14,052 bases of DNA from an uncultured Anaerolineales bacterium (GCA_913031335.1 CAJWGI010000006.1:1-14052); one strand, 5' to 3'. Shown: positions 1 to 8,377, counted from the first letter of the stretch. The notes: generated from the letters alone by a model not told the origin. A program made the numbers and translations.

Positions 1-551
1 AGCTGGAGCGTTGCGGCGCCGGCGTGGTGGGCATACCGTGCAACACTGCGCACGCTCCGCCCATTCTCGACATAATCAAGGCGAACATGACGCACCGTGA
101 CAGCGCGGTGACATTGCTCAACATGGTCGCTGAAATGGTGGCGTTTCTTCGCAGTCACCATGCAGATGTCAGGCGAGTGGGTGTGCTCGCCACCACCGGC
201 GCGCAGCGGGCGCGCATCTACACGCGCGCGCTGGAAAGACAAGGTCTGCTGGTCGTCGTGCCCACCGATGACGACCAGGACCGCATCGTGCATCCGGCCA
301 TCGCAGATGAGCATTACGGCATCAAAGCGTGCGCCAGTCCGGTTTCGCCACGGGCGAGAAACGACTTGCTTCGGTCGGTGCGTGCTTTGGCGAGCGCAGG
401 GGCGGAGGCGATCATTCTGGGATGTACTGAGATACCGCTGGCGATAACGGAAAGGGAAATTGACGGCGTGGCGATAATTGACCCGACATTGGTTCTGGCG
501 CGTGCGTTGATTCGCGCGGTCGCGCCGGAGAAGCTTCTGCCGCTGCACTAG
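1..551 (+). CDS. Aspartate/glutamate racemase family protein, 3' part
   Basis: This is the C-terminal ~180 residues of an Asp/Glu/hydantoin racemase-family enzyme. The frame is open from base 3, so the real start lies upstream of the window. Two hallmark cysteine motifs of the family are visible: CNTAH near the left edge (about base 40) and GCTEIPLAI near base 420. In characterised members the two cysteines act as the acid/base pair that inverts the alpha carbon of aspartate or glutamate without a cofactor. Between them a GVLATTG segment matches the start of the second half-domain. The spacing and the phrase 'PCNTAHAP' favour the aspartate racemase subgroup over MurI, but substrate cannot be fixed from this fragment. 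The gene converges on the yyaL-like gene, and their stop codons overlap inside CTAG. Confidence 0.85.
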   Translation, partial: LERCGAGVVGIPCNTAHAPPILDIIKANMTHRDSAVTLLNMVAEMVAFLRSHHADVRRVGVLATTGAQRARIYTRALERQGLLVVVPTDDDQDRIVHPAIADEHYGIKACASPVSPRARNDLLRSVRALASAGAEAIILGCTEIPLAITEREIDGVAIIDPTLVLARALIRAVAPEKLLPLH

Positions 552-2596
552 TGCAGCTGTCGGCGCAGTGCATCTGCGTCGGTCACTGGCAGCCGACATT
601 CAAAATCCCGGCACACATACGCGGTGGCGTTGTTCCCTTTTTGGGCGCGGCCAGAAAGGAGCGGTACGAGGACATCATCGCCGGGAGATTCACAGCAGGC
701 TACCACTTGATGGGGGCGATACGGGTGCTGGGCGGCAGCCAGCAGCGCACGCGTGTCGACCGCATCGGGAGCGCCGATTACGGCAATCTCATACCTGGAA
801 CTGACCGTAAACGAGAGTGCTTGCAGCCACTGCCCAAAACCGGTGGGGTGGCGGCCCGCCATATTCTGCATGGTTCTTAGGGCATTCTCAGCCGCTTCAG
901 TGAATCTGCGTTCGCCGCTGTAAGCCCCCAGTCTGAGCAGCACGCCAGCAGCCATGGCGCTTCCAGAGGGTGTGGCGTTGTCCTGCAAAGTCTTCGGGCG
1001 CACCACCAGTGTTTCGTGGTCGGCGCTGGTGTCGAAAAAACCGGCCCCATCCTGAACGCTAAAGTGCGCAAGCATGCTATCTGCCAACTGGTGGGCGACC
1101 AGGTACCAGCGCTGATCAAAGGTGGTTTGATAGAGCTGCAACAAACCCTCTGCCAAACAGGCATAATCCGAAAGGTACGCGTTCAGTTTGGCGGAACTGC
1201 CAGCGCGCCAGGTTCGTAGCAGTCTACCATCGCTTCCGAGCAGCGTTTCCAACAGGAACTCCGCGTTGCGGATGGCGGCCATGCGGTAATCGGCGCGGTC
1301 TAGCACGCACGCGGCCTCCGCCATGGCAGCCAGCATCAGCCCGTTCCACGCAGTGATTATCTTGTCATCTAGGCCGGGCCGCACGCGCTCTTCGCGCCGG
1401 GCCCACAACGCCGCGCGGGCGCGGGAAAGCGCGGCCTCCACATCCGTTTCGGGCATCCTGAAATGGGCGCCCAAATCCGCCGTGGGAAGTTTGACATGCA
1501 GGACGTTGACGCCCTCGAAGTTCCCGCGCGCGGTGACACCGAACGCGGCCATGACCAATTCTGCGTGTTGCGGCACTGTGGCGCGAATCTCATCGGCGCT
1601 CCAGACGAAGAACTTGCCCTCTTGCCCTTCCGAATCGGCGTCCTGCGTGCTGAAGAACCCACCCCGCGAATGCGTCATCTCACGGAGCACATAATCGAGG
1701 GTCTCGGTGGTGACGCGGCGATAGAATTGCTTTCCGGTGAGTTGATACGCGTGCAGGTACAGTCGCGCGATCTGGCTGTTGTCGTGAAGCATTTTTTCGA
1801 AGTGAGGCACCAGCCAGTTGGCGTCCACCGAGTACCGATGGAATCCACCTCCGAGTTGGTCGTACATCCCACCCCGAGCCATGGCCTGTAACGTCTTCTC
1901 GACCATCTCCAGCGCGAGCGCATCTCCGCAGCGGTGATGCTGCTGCAAGAGGAATTCGAGTACCATCGGTTGCGGGAATTTTGGCGCTGTACCCCAACCG
2001 CCATTGCGGGCATCGAATCCTTGCCACAACGTGCGCGTGGCCCGGTCGAGGGCGTCGTCTGTCAAGGGTGGCGCGGATTCCTCGTCCGTGGCGGCGAGGC
2101 TGGCCGAAAGATTCTGGAGCAGCTGCTCCCCGCCCTCCAGCAGCTCCGACCTCCGTTGCTTCCAAGCTTGCGTGATGGAGTGGAGTACTTCCCCGAATCC
2201 GGGGTGCTGTCCGCGTCGTTTCGGCGGGAAATAGGTGCCGCCAAAAAACGGTACGGCCTGCGGAGTGAGCCAGACGCTCATTGGCCATCCGCCGTGGCCG
2301 GTCATGGCGACCACCGCGTCCATATAAATCGAGTCTAGGTCGGGGCGCTCCTCGCGGTCGACTTTTATGCTGATGAAATCGGCGTTCAGCAGTGCCGCCA
2401 GTTCCGCGTTTTCGAAGCTCTCACGCCCCATGACGTGGCACCAGTGGCAAGCCGCATAACCGATGCTGAGGAAGACCGGCTTGCCTTCGGCGCGGGCGCG
2501 TGAGAACGCGTCGTCGCCCCATGGGTACCAGTCGACCGGGTTGTCTTTGTGCTGCAGTAGGTACGGGCTGCTCTCGCCCGCAAGGTGGTTGGGCAC
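548..2596 (-). CDS. yyaL: Thioredoxin domain-containing protein, YyaL/DUF255 (SPATA20) family
   Basis: A complete 682-residue protein, the usual length for this family. Residues ~1-160 form the DUF255 thioredoxin-like domain, with the diagnostic opening [21 protein letters not shown] and the redox-type motif C50-H-W-C53-HVM, followed by KVDREERPD and GGWPM. The rest (~170-680) resembles the alpha/alpha-toroid of glycoside hydrolase/epimerase folds, as in other YyaL proteins. The physiological role is not established; a redox or cellobiose-epimerase-like role is only suggested by fold. The start chosen is GTG at 2596, which has a good Shine-Dalgarno (AGAGGGA on the minus strand, about 2602-2608) and begins exactly at the conserved N-terminus. 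The gene lies 49 bp downstream of the carA-carB remnant on the same strand. Plus-strand reading frames across it are shadows. Confidence 0.93.
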   Translation of the reverse strand: MPNHLAGESSPYLLQHKDNPVDWYPWGDDAFSRARAEGKPVFLSIGYAACHWCHVMGRESFENAELAALLNADFISIKVDREERPDLDSIYMDAVVAMTGHGGWPMSVWLTPQAVPFFGGTYFPPKRRGQHPGFGEVLHSITQAWKQRRSELLEGGEQLLQNLSASLAATDEESAPPLTDDALDRATRTLWQGFDARNGGWGTAPKFPQPMVLEFLLQQHHRCGDALALEMVEKTLQAMARGGMYDQLGGGFHRYSVDANWLVPHFEKMLHDNSQIARLYLHAYQLTGKQFYRRVTTETLDYVLREMTHSRGGFFSTQDADSEGQEGKFFVWSADEIRATVPQHAELVMAAFGVTARGNFEGVNVLHVKLPTADLGAHFRMPETDVEAALSRARAALWARREERVRPGLDDKIITAWNGLMLAAMAEAACVLDRADYRMAAIRNAEFLLETLLGSDGRLLRTWRAGSSAKLNAYLSDYACLAEGLLQLYQTTFDQRWYLVAHQLADSMLAHFSVQDGAGFFDTSADHETLVVRPKTLQDNATPSGSAMAAGVLLRLGAYSGERRFTEAAENALRTMQNMAGRHPTGFGQWLQALSFTVSSRYEIAVIGAPDAVDTRALLAAAQHPYRPHQVVACCESPGDDVLVPLLSGRAQKGNNATAYVCRDFECRLPVTDADALRRQLH

Positions 2597-2645
2597 GCTT
2601 TCCCTCTGGAAGCTAGTATATCGTTCTTCGCGGAGAGCGGCTCAG

Positions 2646-3548
2646 TCAGGAGTAATGTTGTTGCAGGCTGTGCACCTGAAGGCTCTTGGCGCGCATTGCG
2701 CGGCTGTCGTCGTACGCGGTCTGCCCCAGCGGGGTGTTGACAATCAGGTCAAGTTCGCCGGCCGCTACCATTTCGGCGATGTGGTGACCGCCCTCATCCA
2801 CTTTGCGCGCAACATTTACCGGCAGCCCGCTTCGTTTTATCCACTCGGCGGTGCCGGAGGTCGCCAGCAATTTGAAATCCATGCGGTGCAATTCGCGCGC
2901 TATTTTCAGGATGGCGCTTTTGTCAAAATCGTTCACGGTCAGCAGCGCTGTGCCATCGGTCGGCAAGGGCACGCCGGCGGCCAACTGTGCCTTGGCGAAA
3001 GCGTGCCCGAAGCGCGCGGCGTGCCCCATCACCTCCCCGGTGGAGCGCATTTCCGGACCGAGCAGCGTGTCCACTCCGGGGAACTTCTTGAACGGCAGCA
3101 CGGCCTCCTTGACGAAAAAACCGTCCACGGGCAGCATTGAGGTGAAACTCAGTTCCGCCAGCGATTTGCCCGCCTGCACCTGGGCAGCCAGTCGCGCAAT
3201 CGGGTGACCAGTGGCTTTGTTCACAAATGGCACCGTGCGGCTGGCGCGTGGGTTGACCTCGATGACATAAACCGCATCGTCTTTGATTGCGAATTGCACG
3301 TTCACCAGGCCGCGCACTTTCAGCGCCTTGCCCAAGCGCTCGCTTTCCGCGTCCTCCGGCGTGACCCCGTAATTGCCGATATGGGGCATGGTCATAGTGA
3401 TTATTTGCCTGTGATAAGAGGGGTCGGTGAGGACTTCCTGATAACCGGTCAGGCTGATGTTGAAGACGATCTCCCCGGTAGCGTCGCCCGCAGCGCCAAA
3501 GCTAACGCCGGGCCAGAGAGTTCCATCTTCAAGGGCGAGCAGGGCCGG
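2646..3548 (-). pseudogene. Chimeric carbamoyl-phosphate synthase remnant: CarA N-terminus fused in frame to CarB C-terminus
   Basis: Read on the minus strand, 3548 to about 3350 encodes the start of the CPSase small subunit: [27 protein letters not shown] and PHIGNYG are all CarA landmarks. At about 3353-3336 (around EDAESER) it changes without frameshift into the large subunit: [28 protein letters not shown], then the MGS-like allosteric domain with KLLATSGTA and [11 protein letters not shown]. Missing are the whole glutaminase domain of CarA with its catalytic Cys, and roughly the first three quarters of CarB, so the product cannot make carbamoyl phosphate. The C-terminus also ends early ([13 protein letters not shown], stop at 2646) where CarB proteins normally continue some 20-30 residues. 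No ATG, GTG or TTG occurs in frame between the upstream stop (3573-3575) and the CarA homology; the first in-frame ATG is at 3395, inside conserved CarA sequence. Deletion pseudogene or assembly collapse are both possible. Confidence 0.88.
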
Positions 3549-3572
3549 GGAGGATAACGTGACGCGATTATC

Positions 3573-4769
3573 TCAGATGTGAGCGAGTGCTTGCTCCAAG
3601 TCCGAGATTATATCATCAGCGTCTTCGATGCCCACGGAAATCCTGACAAGATTATCCTTGATGCCGACGGAGAGCCGCTCTTCGGGCTCGAGTTCATAAT
3701 ATGACATCAACGCAGGTTGTTCGATAAGCGTCTCAACCCCGCCGAGGCTGGGGGCGATGTACGGGATTGTGACAGCATCCACAAGCCGGCTTGCGCCCTC
3801 CAGTCCGCCGGGCACCTCAAAGCTGATAACACCGCCGTAGCCGCGCATTTGCGCTTTCGCGACAACGTGGTCGGGATGCGAGGGCAATCCCGGATACCAC
3901 ACTCGCTCGACCTGCGCATGGCTCTCGAGGAATTCGGCCACGCGCTGCCCGTTCTCGTTTTGCCGGGCGATGCGAAGCCCAAGCGTTTTCAAGCCGCGGA
4001 TGAGCAGGAAAGCCTGTTGCGGGGCCAACACGGCGCCCATCATCCCGAGCAGCTTCCGAACCAGCCCGGTCAACTGTTCGCTGCCGCACACCGCGCCGGC
4101 CAGAAGGTCGTTGTGGCCGCCGAGGTATTTTGTGCCCGAATGCATTACCAGGTCGATGCCGTATTCAAGTGGGCGCAGATTGAGCGGAGTGGCGAAGGTG
4201 GCGTCAATCAGCGTCTTCACTTTGTGGCGCCGGCCGATTTCGGCAAAACGCTGCAGGTCGAGGCAACGCGTGTAGGGGTTGGTCGGCGATTCGGAGACCA
4301 GCAACTTCGTCTCCGGTCGGATTGCCGCTTCGAGTGCGTCGTAGTCGCCCGCGGGCGCAACTGTGCAGTCCACGCCGAATCGTTTCAAAAATGTACGGCA
4401 AAACTGACGCGTGCGCCGGTACGAATCATCGGTGATGACCATGTGCGTGCCAGCGCTCAGGAATGCCAGTAGCGTGAGGGTGGTGGCGGCCATTCCGGAG
4501 CCGCACAATACGCAATCGCCGGCACCTTCCAGCGCGGCCAGACGGGTCTCGGCGGCTGCTACGGTGGGGTTGCCATAACGTCCGTATTCAACACGCCCAT
4601 CTGCATTTCCCCAGATAGCGGCATCCATAAATTCGCACAAATCGCGTGTGTCTGCGAATGTATAAGTGGCGCTCTGCACGATTGGCTCGGTAAGCGCGTG
4701 GTGCGGCTTTTCGCGCTTCGCTCCGGCGTGCACTGCGCCCGTGGAATCGTTCACTTTTCTATTGCTCAT
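3573..4769 (-). CDS. PLP-dependent trans-sulfuration enzyme (cystathionine gamma-synthase/O-acylhomoserine sulfhydrylase type)
   Basis: A complete 398-residue Cys/Met metabolism PLP enzyme, normal length. Family landmarks are EYGRYGNPT (62-69), CGSGMAA (89-95), SESPTNP (159-165), the cofactor-contacting Asp in DATFATP (D189) and the Schiff-base lysine K214 in HSGTKYLGGH. The fold supports gamma-replacement or gamma-elimination on homoserine esters, cystathionine or methionine. The upstream SAM-I riboswitch argues for methionine biosynthesis, so cystathionine gamma-synthase or direct sulfhydrylation fits better than a catabolic lyase, but the exact reaction is not readable here. The start is ATG at 4769, with GGAGG at 4774-4778. 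A longer open frame to 4985 exists, but its extra 72 codons translate the riboswitch and terminator and are not protein. The carA-carB remnant follows immediately, in the same frame after the TGA. Confidence 0.93.
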   Translation of the reverse strand: MSNRKVNDSTGAVHAGAKREKPHHALTEPIVQSATYTFADTRDLCEFMDAAIWGNADGRVEYGRYGNPTVAAAETRLAALEGAGDCVLCGSGMAATTLTLLAFLSAGTHMVITDDSYRRTRQFCRTFLKRFGVDCTVAPAGDYDALEAAIRPETKLLVSESPTNPYTRCLDLQRFAEIGRRHKVKTLIDATFATPLNLRPLEYGIDLVMHSGTKYLGGHNDLLAGAVCGSEQLTGLVRKLLGMMGAVLAPQQAFLLIRGLKTLGLRIARQNENGQRVAEFLESHAQVERVWYPGLPSHPDHVVAKAQMRGYGGVISFEVPGGLEGASRLVDAVTIPYIAPSLGGVETLIEQPALMSYYELEPEERLSVGIKDNLVRISVGIEDADDIISDLEQALAHI

Positions 4770-4810
4770 TGTGCCTCCGTAACCAGTGGGTGGCGGCCAC
4801 GGCTTTGGCC

Positions 4811-4845
4811 CAAAACGAAAACACCCCGGCGTGAAAGACCGGGGT
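4811..4845 (-). terminator. Intrinsic terminator, expression platform of the SAM riboswitch
   Basis: On the minus strand a 7-bp GC-rich stem (ACCCCGG / CCGGGGT, 4845-4839 with 4829-4823) closes a 9-nt loop and is followed by a U-rich run (GTTTTCGTTTT, down to 4811). It sits between the SAM-I aptamer and the start codon at 4769, where a transcriptional OFF switch is expected. I could not trace the exact antiterminator pairing by eye. Confidence 0.85.
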
Positions 4846-4863
4846 GCAGTGCGCGATTGCGTT

Positions 4864-4961
4864 CTCATCTCCCAGACATTGTCTGCCGGAATTGGCACCT
4901 TGCGCGTGTGCGCCGGTTGCCGAGGTTTCGTAGGGCCGATCCCTCCACCTCTCTGGATAAG
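4864..4961 (-). ncRNA. SAM-I riboswitch (S-box leader)
   Basis: The minus strand from 4961 to 4864 matches the S-box consensus closely. The 5' P1 strand CTTATC pairs with GATGAG at the 3' end (4864-4869), with one G-U pair. Within it are AGAGAGGTGGAGGGA, the GGCCCTACGAAACC core, CGGCAACC and GGTGCCAATTCC. In this class, SAM binding stabilises P1 and lets a downstream terminator form, switching the gene off when SAM is plentiful. The element is about 95 nt upstream of the trans-sulfuration gene, with an intrinsic terminator in between, which is the classical arrangement. Confidence 0.96.
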
Positions 4962-4988
4962 ATTACCAGTTTTGATTATATGCACTTG

Positions 4989-5017
4989 AGATTAGCAGCG
5001 CATGTGGTTTGTGTCAA
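4989..5017 (-). promoter_or_regulatory. Sigma70-like promoter for the SAM-riboswitch/met transcript
   Basis: On the minus strand TTGACA (5017-5012) and TAATCT (4994-4989) are separated by exactly 17 nt. Transcription would start near 4982, about 20 nt before the riboswitch P1 stem. The perfect -35 and optimal spacing make this a convincing housekeeping promoter. Confidence 0.75.
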
Positions 5018-5028
5018 GCGCACCACAT
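5002..5028. promoter_or_regulatory. Inverted repeat over the met promoter -35 box, candidate operator
   Basis: Perfect 7-bp arms ATGTGGT (5002-5008) and ACCACAT (5022-5028) are separated by 13 nt, and the TTGACA -35 box lies between the arms. It sits in the divergent intergenic region shared with the GntR-family gene, so a repressor site is plausible. The 13-nt gap is longer than in typical FadR/FCD operators, so the binding protein is unknown. Confidence 0.4.
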
Positions 5029-5048
5029 CTCGAATTCCGGCGCTATTC

Positions 5049-5078
5049 TTGACTCTGGTGCGGAAAGTAGGTTACAAT
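5049..5078 (+). promoter_or_regulatory. Sigma70-like promoter for the gntR-dimethylglycine operon
   Basis: TTGACT at 5049-5054 and TACAAT at 5073-5078 are 18 nt apart, placing transcription start near 5085, about 35 nt before the regulator's ATG. It faces away from the met promoter. Confidence 0.6.
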
Positions 5079-5090
5079 TTGAAATATGAG

Positions 5091-5100
5091 TGGTATATCA
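5091..5100. promoter_or_regulatory. Near-palindrome TGGTATATCA, candidate GntR autoregulatory site
   Basis: The 10-mer TGGTATATCA differs by one base from the perfect palindrome TGGTATACCA and resembles the TNGTNNNACNA-type half-sites used by FadR/FCD regulators. It lies just after the predicted transcription start of the GntR gene, where binding would block initiation. This is a pattern match by eye only. Confidence 0.3.
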
Positions 5101-5120
5101 GCGATTGCTTTCAGTCCATT

Positions 5121-5819
5121 ATGATTAACGCGCTCGCGCGGCCTACAAGTCTGCTCACCGCTCACCACCCCGGAAGGACACAGGGTGCAACCTCGCAGGG
5201 CGAACAGGCCTATGTGCTCATCAAACGTGGAATCATCCGGCTGGAATATCCGCCGGCCAGTCTGCTGAACGAAGCCGAATTGATGCAGGCCTTGGGGATA
5301 GGACGCACGCCCATTCGCGAGGCGCTGCAACGCCTTGCTCTTGAAAACCTTGTGGTGATATTGCCGCGCCGTGGCACAATGGTGGCCGACCTGAATCTGA
5401 GTGATTTGCAGAAAATCTCCGAGGTGCGGCTTGAGCTGGAAACCTTTGCCGCGCGCCTGGCCGCTGAGCGGGCGCGTCCCGAGCATCTGGTCACATTGGA
5501 GAATCTGCTGGTGGCTAAAGAGGATGTTTCGGAAAGTGACGATCACCACCAGCTGATTGAATTGGACCAGCAATTTCACCAACTCATTGCAGAGGCGGCC
5601 GGAAATGAATTCCTCGCCGGCGAGCTGCGCGGGCTTTACGATCATGTCATCCGCCTGTGGTACCACGCGCTGCACAAAGTCATCGACCCGCTGGGTGTTT
5701 CCCTGAATGACCACGCCAGAATCGCTGCCGCGATCAAGGCAGGAGACGGCGAACGCGCCGCGAAGGTTATGCACGCGCACATCACTAGTTTCCAGGTCGA
5801 ATTTCAGGCAGCGCTTTAG
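5121..5819 (+). CDS. GntR-family transcriptional regulator, FadR/FCD subfamily
   Basis: A 232-residue regulator, typical for FadR/FCD proteins. Residues ~28-88 form the N-terminal winged helix-turn-helix: NEAELMQALGIGRTPIREALQRL is the recognition region and LPRRGTMV the wing. Residues ~95-225 form the all-helical FCD ligand domain. Candidate metal/ligand residues D149 and H153 (ELDQQFH), H198 (NDHARI) and H220 (HAHI) are all present. The start chosen is ATG 5121, because the same frame further upstream runs back through the oppositely oriented SAM riboswitch. The Shine-Dalgarno is weak. The stop is 44 bp before the dimethylglycine enzyme with no terminator between, so the regulator probably heads that operon and senses a pathway metabolite such as a methylated glycine. 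Confidence 0.92.
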   Translation: MINALARPTSLLTAHHPGRTQGATSQGEQAYVLIKRGIIRLEYPPASLLNEAELMQALGIGRTPIREALQRLALENLVVILPRRGTMVADLNLSDLQKISEVRLELETFAARLAAERARPEHLVTLENLLVAKEDVSESDDHHQLIELDQQFHQLIAEAAGNEFLAGELRGLYDHVIRLWYHALHKVIDPLGVSLNDHARIAAAIKAGDGERAAKVMHAHITSFQVEFQAAL

Positions 5820-5863
5820 ATGATGGCGGTGGGTAAGAATCGAGGCTGCAGGAAGAGCGTGAA

Positions 5864-8377
5864 ATGAGCGAGATTCCGGATAGAGCACAGGTTGTCGTTG
5901 TCGGCGCGGGCATTGTGGGTAACAGCCTGGTCTACCATCTGGCTGACATGGGATGGAAGGACGTGGTGCTGCTAGATAAGGGCCCGCTGCCAAACCCGGG
6001 TGGGTCCACCGGGCACGCCTCCAACTTCATCTTCCCGGTTGACCACTCTAAAGAAATGACTGCGCTGACGGTCGAAAGCATCAAAACGTTTAATGATCTT
6101 GGCATGTTTACAGAGCCCGGCGGCATCGAGCTGGCGCGCACAGATGAGCGCATGCAGGAGCTGACCCGCCGGCTTACCTCGGCGAAATCGTGGGGAGTGC
6201 CGGCTGAACTCATCACCCCGGAGCAGGTGAAAGAAAAAGTGCCTTTCGTGAACACCGACCTGATTAAGGGCGGCTTCTGGTGCCCGACCGCCGGTGTGGT
6301 CGACCCGCTGAGGGCCGGCACGCTGATGCGAGAGCACGCGCAGAAAGCGGGCTCTTTGCGCAGCGTGCACGCCAATGTGGAAATCACCGGCATTGAGGTG
6401 CAGGCTGGCCGGGCGCGCGGCATGCACACTAATCAGGGTTACATCGGCGCAGAGTACGTCGTCATTGCGTGCGGCGTGTGGAGCCCGCGCTTGGCGGCGA
6501 TGGCGGGTGCGCGCATACCGCTCACGCCGATGGTGCATCAGTTTGTCACGGTGGGGCCAATCACCATTTTCGAAAACACACGCGGTGAGATCGATTTCCC
6601 GGTGGTGCGCGATGTGGACGTGAATATGTATGAGCGTCAGAACGGCAGCGACCTTGAAATCGGTTCCTACAGCCATCGGCCGATTCACCATTCTCCGGAT
6701 GATATTCCCTCCAACGAGGAGGCGTCGCTCACCCCCACCGAGCTGCCGTTCACCGACGATGATTTTGACGAGAGCATGGAAAACGCACTGGAATTGATGC
6801 CGGAGATTCTGGAAAATGTGGGCACGCGCCACGCCATCAATGGGCTGATGTCGCTCACGCCGGATGGCGGCCCGATAATCGGGGAAATTCCGGAAGTTAA
6901 GGGGCTGTGGTCGGTGGCGGCTATCTGGATTAAGGAAGGACCCGCATTCGGGCGCGTTGCGGCGGAGTGGATGACGAAGGGCTACTCTGAGATTGACGCT
7001 CATGCCGCCAACATCGCGCGCTTTTATGACCACTCGCGTACGGACACTCACGTGCGCGCGCGTACCGGCGAATCATTCAACAAGATGTACGGGATAGTGC
7101 ATCCGGCCGAACAGTACGAAAGCGTGCGAAACGCGCGCGTAAGCCCGTTCTTCGCGCGGCAGCAGGAGCTTGGCGTGGTTTATTTTGAAACCGCCGGCTG
7201 GGAGCGTCCACAATGGTACGGCTCGAACGAAAAGCTACTCGCCGATTGCGGCGAACGCGTGATGCCGCGCCCGGCGGAGTGGGAATCACGCTGGTGGTCT
7301 CCCATCATAAACGCCGAGCACCTGGCAATGCGCGAGCGCGTCGGCCTGGTTGACCTGACCGCCTTCTCGATTTTCGATTTCAGCGGCGAGGGCGCATTGG
7401 ATTACATTCAGCGCATGACGGTGAACCAGATGAACGTGTATGTCGACCGGGCGGTCTATACGCCACTGCTCGAGCCGCAGGGCGGCTTCAAGGCCGACCT
7501 GGCCATCATGCGGCTAGCGGAAGACCGCTTCCGTGTCATCACCGGGGGCTCTACCGGGAACATCGACAAGAAATGGTTCCGCGACCACATGCCGGAGGAC
7601 GGCTCAGTGCGCTTCGAGGAGCTCACCTCCTCACTGTGCACGCTAGGGCTGTGGGGCCCCCGCGCCCGCGACGTGTTGCAATCGGTCTGCAACGACGATG
7701 TCTCGCACGAGAGCCTTCCGTACGGCTGGGTGAAAGAAATCACCATCGGGGTGGTGAAGGCGCTGGCCTTCCGCATCTCGTACGTGGGCGAGTTGGGCTG
7801 GGAGATATACACTGAGATGGAGCACGGACTGTTGCTGTGGGATACGCTCTGGGAGGCCGGGCAGCCGCACGCGATGCTGCCGGTGGGTATGGGGGTCTAT
7901 GGCACCACGGCGCGGTTGGAGAAAGGGTACCGCGCTTACGGAATGGAACTAGAATCGGAATACAACCCGGTGGAGGCCGGTCTGGCACGCCCGAAAGTCA
8001 AGCAGGCTGATTTCATCGGTAAGGAAGCTTACTTGCAGGCGCGCGCGGCAGAGCCGGTTGCCATCCTGTGCACGCTCACTCTGGATGACCCCATCTCGTC
8101 GGGCGGCGAGCCGCGTTACATGCTCGGCAACGAGCCGATTCTCTCAGAGAATGGTGCCCCCATTGTGGATAGCCACGGGCGACGCTCGTACGTCACCAGC
8201 GCCGGCTCTGGGCCCTCGGTTGGCAAGCATTTGCTGCTGGGCTATCTTCCGCCGGATTTTGCGCAGCAGGGAACGCAACTCAAGGTTGAGTACCTCGGCG
8301 AACAGTACTCGGTCAGCGTGGCGGTGGCAGGCAGCATGCCACTGTTCGACCCTACCGACGAACGCATGAAGCAGTGA
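5864..8377 (+). CDS. Dimethylglycine oxidase/dehydrogenase-like flavoprotein with folate-binding GcvT domain
   Basis: An 837-residue two-part enzyme matching the layout of Arthrobacter-type dimethylglycine oxidase and mitochondrial DMGDH/sarcosine dehydrogenase. Residues 1-~380 form an amine-oxidase (DAO) FAD domain with GAGIVG at 14-19. His51 in GGSTGHAS aligns with the His that carries covalent FAD in this family. His225 (MVHQF) and Tyr256 lie where the oxidase has its active-site His/Tyr pair. Residues ~380-440 are the FAO_M linker. Residues ~440-735 are a GcvT/aminomethyltransferase domain with conserved D545 (FKADLA) and YVGELGWEIY, and ~735-830 is GCV_T_C. The expected reaction is oxidative N-demethylation, with the methylene transferred to tetrahydrofolate. 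The adjacent etfBA suggests ETF rather than oxygen as acceptor. Substrate (dimethylglycine, sarcosine or a related amine) is inferred. Start ATG 5864 follows an AGGAAGAG ribosome site. Confidence 0.9.
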   Translation: MSEIPDRAQVVVVGAGIVGNSLVYHLADMGWKDVVLLDKGPLPNPGGSTGHASNFIFPVDHSKEMTALTVESIKTFNDLGMFTEPGGIELARTDERMQELTRRLTSAKSWGVPAELITPEQVKEKVPFVNTDLIKGGFWCPTAGVVDPLRAGTLMREHAQKAGSLRSVHANVEITGIEVQAGRARGMHTNQGYIGAEYVVIACGVWSPRLAAMAGARIPLTPMVHQFVTVGPITIFENTRGEIDFPVVRDVDVNMYERQNGSDLEIGSYSHRPIHHSPDDIPSNEEASLTPTELPFTDDDFDESMENALELMPEILENVGTRHAINGLMSLTPDGGPIIGEIPEVKGLWSVAAIWIKEGPAFGRVAAEWMTKGYSEIDAHAANIARFYDHSRTDTHVRARTGESFNKMYGIVHPAEQYESVRNARVSPFFARQQELGVVYFETAGWERPQWYGSNEKLLADCGERVMPRPAEWESRWWSPIINAEHLAMRERVGLVDLTAFSIFDFSGEGALDYIQRMTVNQMNVYVDRAVYTPLLEPQGGFKADLAIMRLAEDRFRVITGGSTGNIDKKWFRDHMPEDGSVRFEELTSSLCTLGLWGPRARDVLQSVCNDDVSHESLPYGWVKEITIGVVKALAFRISYVGELGWEIYTEMEHGLLLWDTLWEAGQPHAMLPVGMGVYGTTARLEKGYRAYGMELESEYNPVEAGLARPKVKQADFIGKEAYLQARAAEPVAILCTLTLDDPISSGGEPRYMLGNEPILSENGAPIVDSHGRRSYVTSAGSGPSVGKHLLLGYLPPDFAQQGTQLKVEYLGEQYSVSVAVAGSMPLFDPTDERMKQ

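Noticed and set aside
548..2596. Many plus-strand and alternate-frame open frames across the yyaL-like gene
   Set aside because: They are G+C-rich shadow frames with no family motifs, while the minus-strand frame is fully conserved.
2600..2645. Separate promoter for yyaL (TATACT on the minus strand at 2620-2615)
   Set aside because: A fair -10 box is present but no -35 is found at usable spacing.
4770..4985. 72-codon N-terminal extension of the trans-sulfuration protein
   Set aside because: It is a translation of the SAM-I riboswitch and its terminator; the true start at 4769 has a GGAGG site and begins at the family's conserved N-terminus.
4698..5120. Long N-terminal extension of the GntR-family protein
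   Set aside because: The extra frame runs through the met gene start, the riboswitch and both promoters; no homology, and family length is reached from ATG 5121.
5086..5124. Short frame of 12 codons starting at ATG 5086 before gntR
   Set aside because: It overlaps the regulator start and has no ribosome site or recognisable leader-peptide composition.
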